Positions 62,956-64,000 of a DNA stretch of 64,000 nucleotides are shown here, piece after piece (within the stretch, counting starts at the first letter, position 1; each line of letters opens with the position of its first letter). Position numbers and translations under genes: made by a program. Below the pieces are notes generated by a model. It saw only the letters and a list, made by a program, of their open reading frames with translations. It did not search any database and was not told where the DNA came from. Source of the DNA: Arabiibacter massiliensis (GTDB taxonomy: Bacteria; Actinomycetota; Coriobacteriia; Coriobacteriales; Eggerthellaceae); the NCBI RefSeq assembly GCF_900169505.1, contig NZ_LT827021.1, forward strand, positions 2,759,400-2,823,399, in the 5' to 3' direction.

Positions 62956-63354
62956 GTGTTCGAGACGTTGCGGGTGAACGACAAATCCGGCGTTCCCGTA
63001 TGGGTTCAAATCCGCAACCACATGATCTTCCTCATCCGCTCGGGCCAGCTGCGGCCGGGCGACACGCTGCCCACGGTGCGCGAGCTGGCCATCCAGCTGG
63101 GCGTGAACTACAACACCATCCACAAGGTGTACCAGGACCTCGAGACCGACGGGCTGGTGCTGTCGGGCCGCGGTAAGCGCTCCACCATCGCCGAGATCGA
63201 CCGGGAGGAGCTCGCGCTGCCCGATTCGCCGGTGGACGTGGTGATCGAGGAGCTGGTGCGTGTGGTGGGCGAGACGGGGATAGCGTACGCGGACGCGATG
63301 GCCAGGGTCGAGGGGGCGCTGGCGCCGTTCAAGGACGACGGGGGAGAGCGATGA
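62956..63354 (+). CDS. GntR-family regulator (short YtrA-like type)
   Basis: 132 residues from a GTG following AGGAAGG. GntR winged helix: VPVWVQIRNHMIFLIRSGQLRPGDTLPTVRELAIQLGVNYNTIHKVYQDLETDGLVLSGRGKRS, with a short helical tail instead of an effector domain, as in YtrA. TATCAT (about 62914) is a probable -10. Its stop overlaps the SPFH gene start (ATGA), so it likely controls that membrane protein. Confidence 0.92.
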   Translation: MFETLRVNDKSGVPVWVQIRNHMIFLIRSGQLRPGDTLPTVRELAIQLGVNYNTIHKVYQDLETDGLVLSGRGKRSTIAEIDREELALPDSPVDVVIEELVRVVGETGIAYADAMARVEGALAPFKDDGGER

Positions 63355-64000
63355 GCGAGAAGAAGTCGTATTTCGACGAGATGCCCATGATGACCGAGGA
63401 CGACGCCGCCATTTCCATGGAGGCGGAGCCCGACGAAACCACCACGAGCCGCATCGGCGCTACGGCGCTGCGCTGGGCCGTCACCGTGCTGGTGTTCGCG
63501 GCGTTCGCCGCCGCGGCGTGGTTCCTGAGCTCGCCGGTCGTGGCGGTGGCGGGCCTCGTGGCCGCCGGCCTGCTGTTCAGCTGCATGCACGTGGTGCTGG
63601 AGTGGGAGCGCTCGGTGGTGCTGCGGTTCGGCAAGTTCAACCGCGTGGCGGGGCCGGGGCTCATCTTCATGATCCCGCTCGTGGAGTACGCGGCGGCCAC
63701 GGTGGACATGCGCATGCGCTCCACCGCGTTCAAGGCCGAGCATGTGCTCACGGCCGACCTCGTGCCGGTGAACGTGGACGCCGTGCTGTTCTGGACCGTG
63801 TGGGACGCGGGAAAGGCCTGCTCGGAGGTCAAGAACTTCGTGCGGCTGGTGTACTGGGTGGCGCAGACCACGTTGCGCGACGTGATGGGCGCCGTGAACA
63901 TCGCCCAGCTGAGCACGCGCCGCGAGCAGATTGACCGCGAGGTGGCCGACATCCTGGAGCGCAAGACCAACGAGTGGGGCATCACCGTGGTGTCGGTGGA
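63351..64000 (+). CDS. SPFH/band 7 (stomatin-like) protein, cut by window end
   Basis: At least 216 residues; the frame stays open to the last base. It starts MSEKKSYFDEMPMM with an acidic cytoplasmic tail. Two adjacent membrane helices (about 43-60 and 63-82) are followed by the stomatin core: EWERSVVLRFGKFNRVAGPGLIFMIPLVEY, DLVPVNVDAVLFWTVWDAGKA, LRDVMGAVNIAQLSTRREQID, WGITVVSVE. Scaffold of membrane microdomains; partners lie beyond the window. Translationally coupled to the GntR gene. Confidence 0.92.
   Translation, partial: MSEKKSYFDEMPMMTEDDAAISMEAEPDETTTSRIGATALRWAVTVLVFAAFAAAAWFLSSPVVAVAGLVAAGLLFSCMHVVLEWERSVVLRFGKFNRVAGPGLIFMIPLVEYAAATVDMRMRSTAFKAEHVLTADLVPVNVDAVLFWTVWDAGKACSEVKNFVRLVYWVAQTTLRDVMGAVNIAQLSTRREQIDREVADILERKTNEWGITVVSV

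Overview
The window looks like a chromosome segment of a GC-rich gut Coriobacteriia bacterium, most likely Eggerthella or a close relative. The reasons are the strong GC bias, four Tat-exported FAD-dependent reductases of the flavocytochrome c/fumarate reductase type, and two membrane-spanning LuxR regulators. The genus is an inference from gene content, because no search could be run.

Layout. 0-5 kb: a ParE/Phd toxin-antitoxin pair, then an iron operon (feoA, feoA, feoB, a Cys-rich membrane protein) carrying three perfect parS-like palindromes in its gaps, followed by a DtxR-type regulator. 5-7.2 kb: a FtsB/DivIC-like division protein, a Ppx/GppA phosphatase and tRNA-Leu(UAA). 7.2-13 kb: two related inverted-repeat elements, a HypA with an altered zinc site and a clipped TetR remnant, then a FAD reductase divergent from a large sensor-AraC regulator. 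13-22.4 kb: a prenyl diphosphate synthase, a peptidoglycan-binding protein, an IS110/IS1111-type element with a long non-coding end, leuCDB, a PIN toxin-antitoxin pair, and PadR with a NifX-like protein. 22.5-36.5 kb: a TPR protein, hisS, a second PIN toxin-antitoxin pair, aspS, a class A beta-lactamase-like lipoprotein, SRP RNA, DedA, dnaX-ybaB-recR, a LysR regulator and a LURF-one protein. 36.5-46.5 kb: a candidate small RNA, a LytR_C protein, a degenerate Fic-like wHTH protein divergent from a FAD reductase, a CoiA-like protein between two copies of a structured 150-bp repeat, a MobB-MobA fusion, a multi-[4Fe-4S] protein, an Rrf2 regulator and a CcdA-thioredoxin fusion. 46.7-56.6 kb: two more FAD reductases and two LuxR membrane regulators, a one-ORF IS3-type element and a hydrolase. 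56.8-64 kb: an operon for uptake and processing of a hydantoin-like compound (NCS1 permease, two DUF917 proteins, HyuA), a DUF3800 gene behind a compact putative RNA, and a GntR regulator overlapping an SPFH gene cut by the window end.

How the genes work together. Each Tat-exported reductase lies beside a different regulator (sensor-AraC, Fic-like wHTH, LuxR, LuxR). This suggests separately induced respiratory reductases for different organic electron acceptors. The MobBA, ferredoxin, Rrf2 and CcdA-thioredoxin genes look like a supply line for anaerobic respiratory enzymes.

The main points outside ordinary annotation are the inverted-repeat elements, including the covarying pair around the CoiA-like gene, the promoter-to-terminator small RNA at 36.5 kb, the leader RNA before the DUF3800 gene, the candidate bridge-RNA end of the IS110 element, and the parS cluster inside the feo operon.
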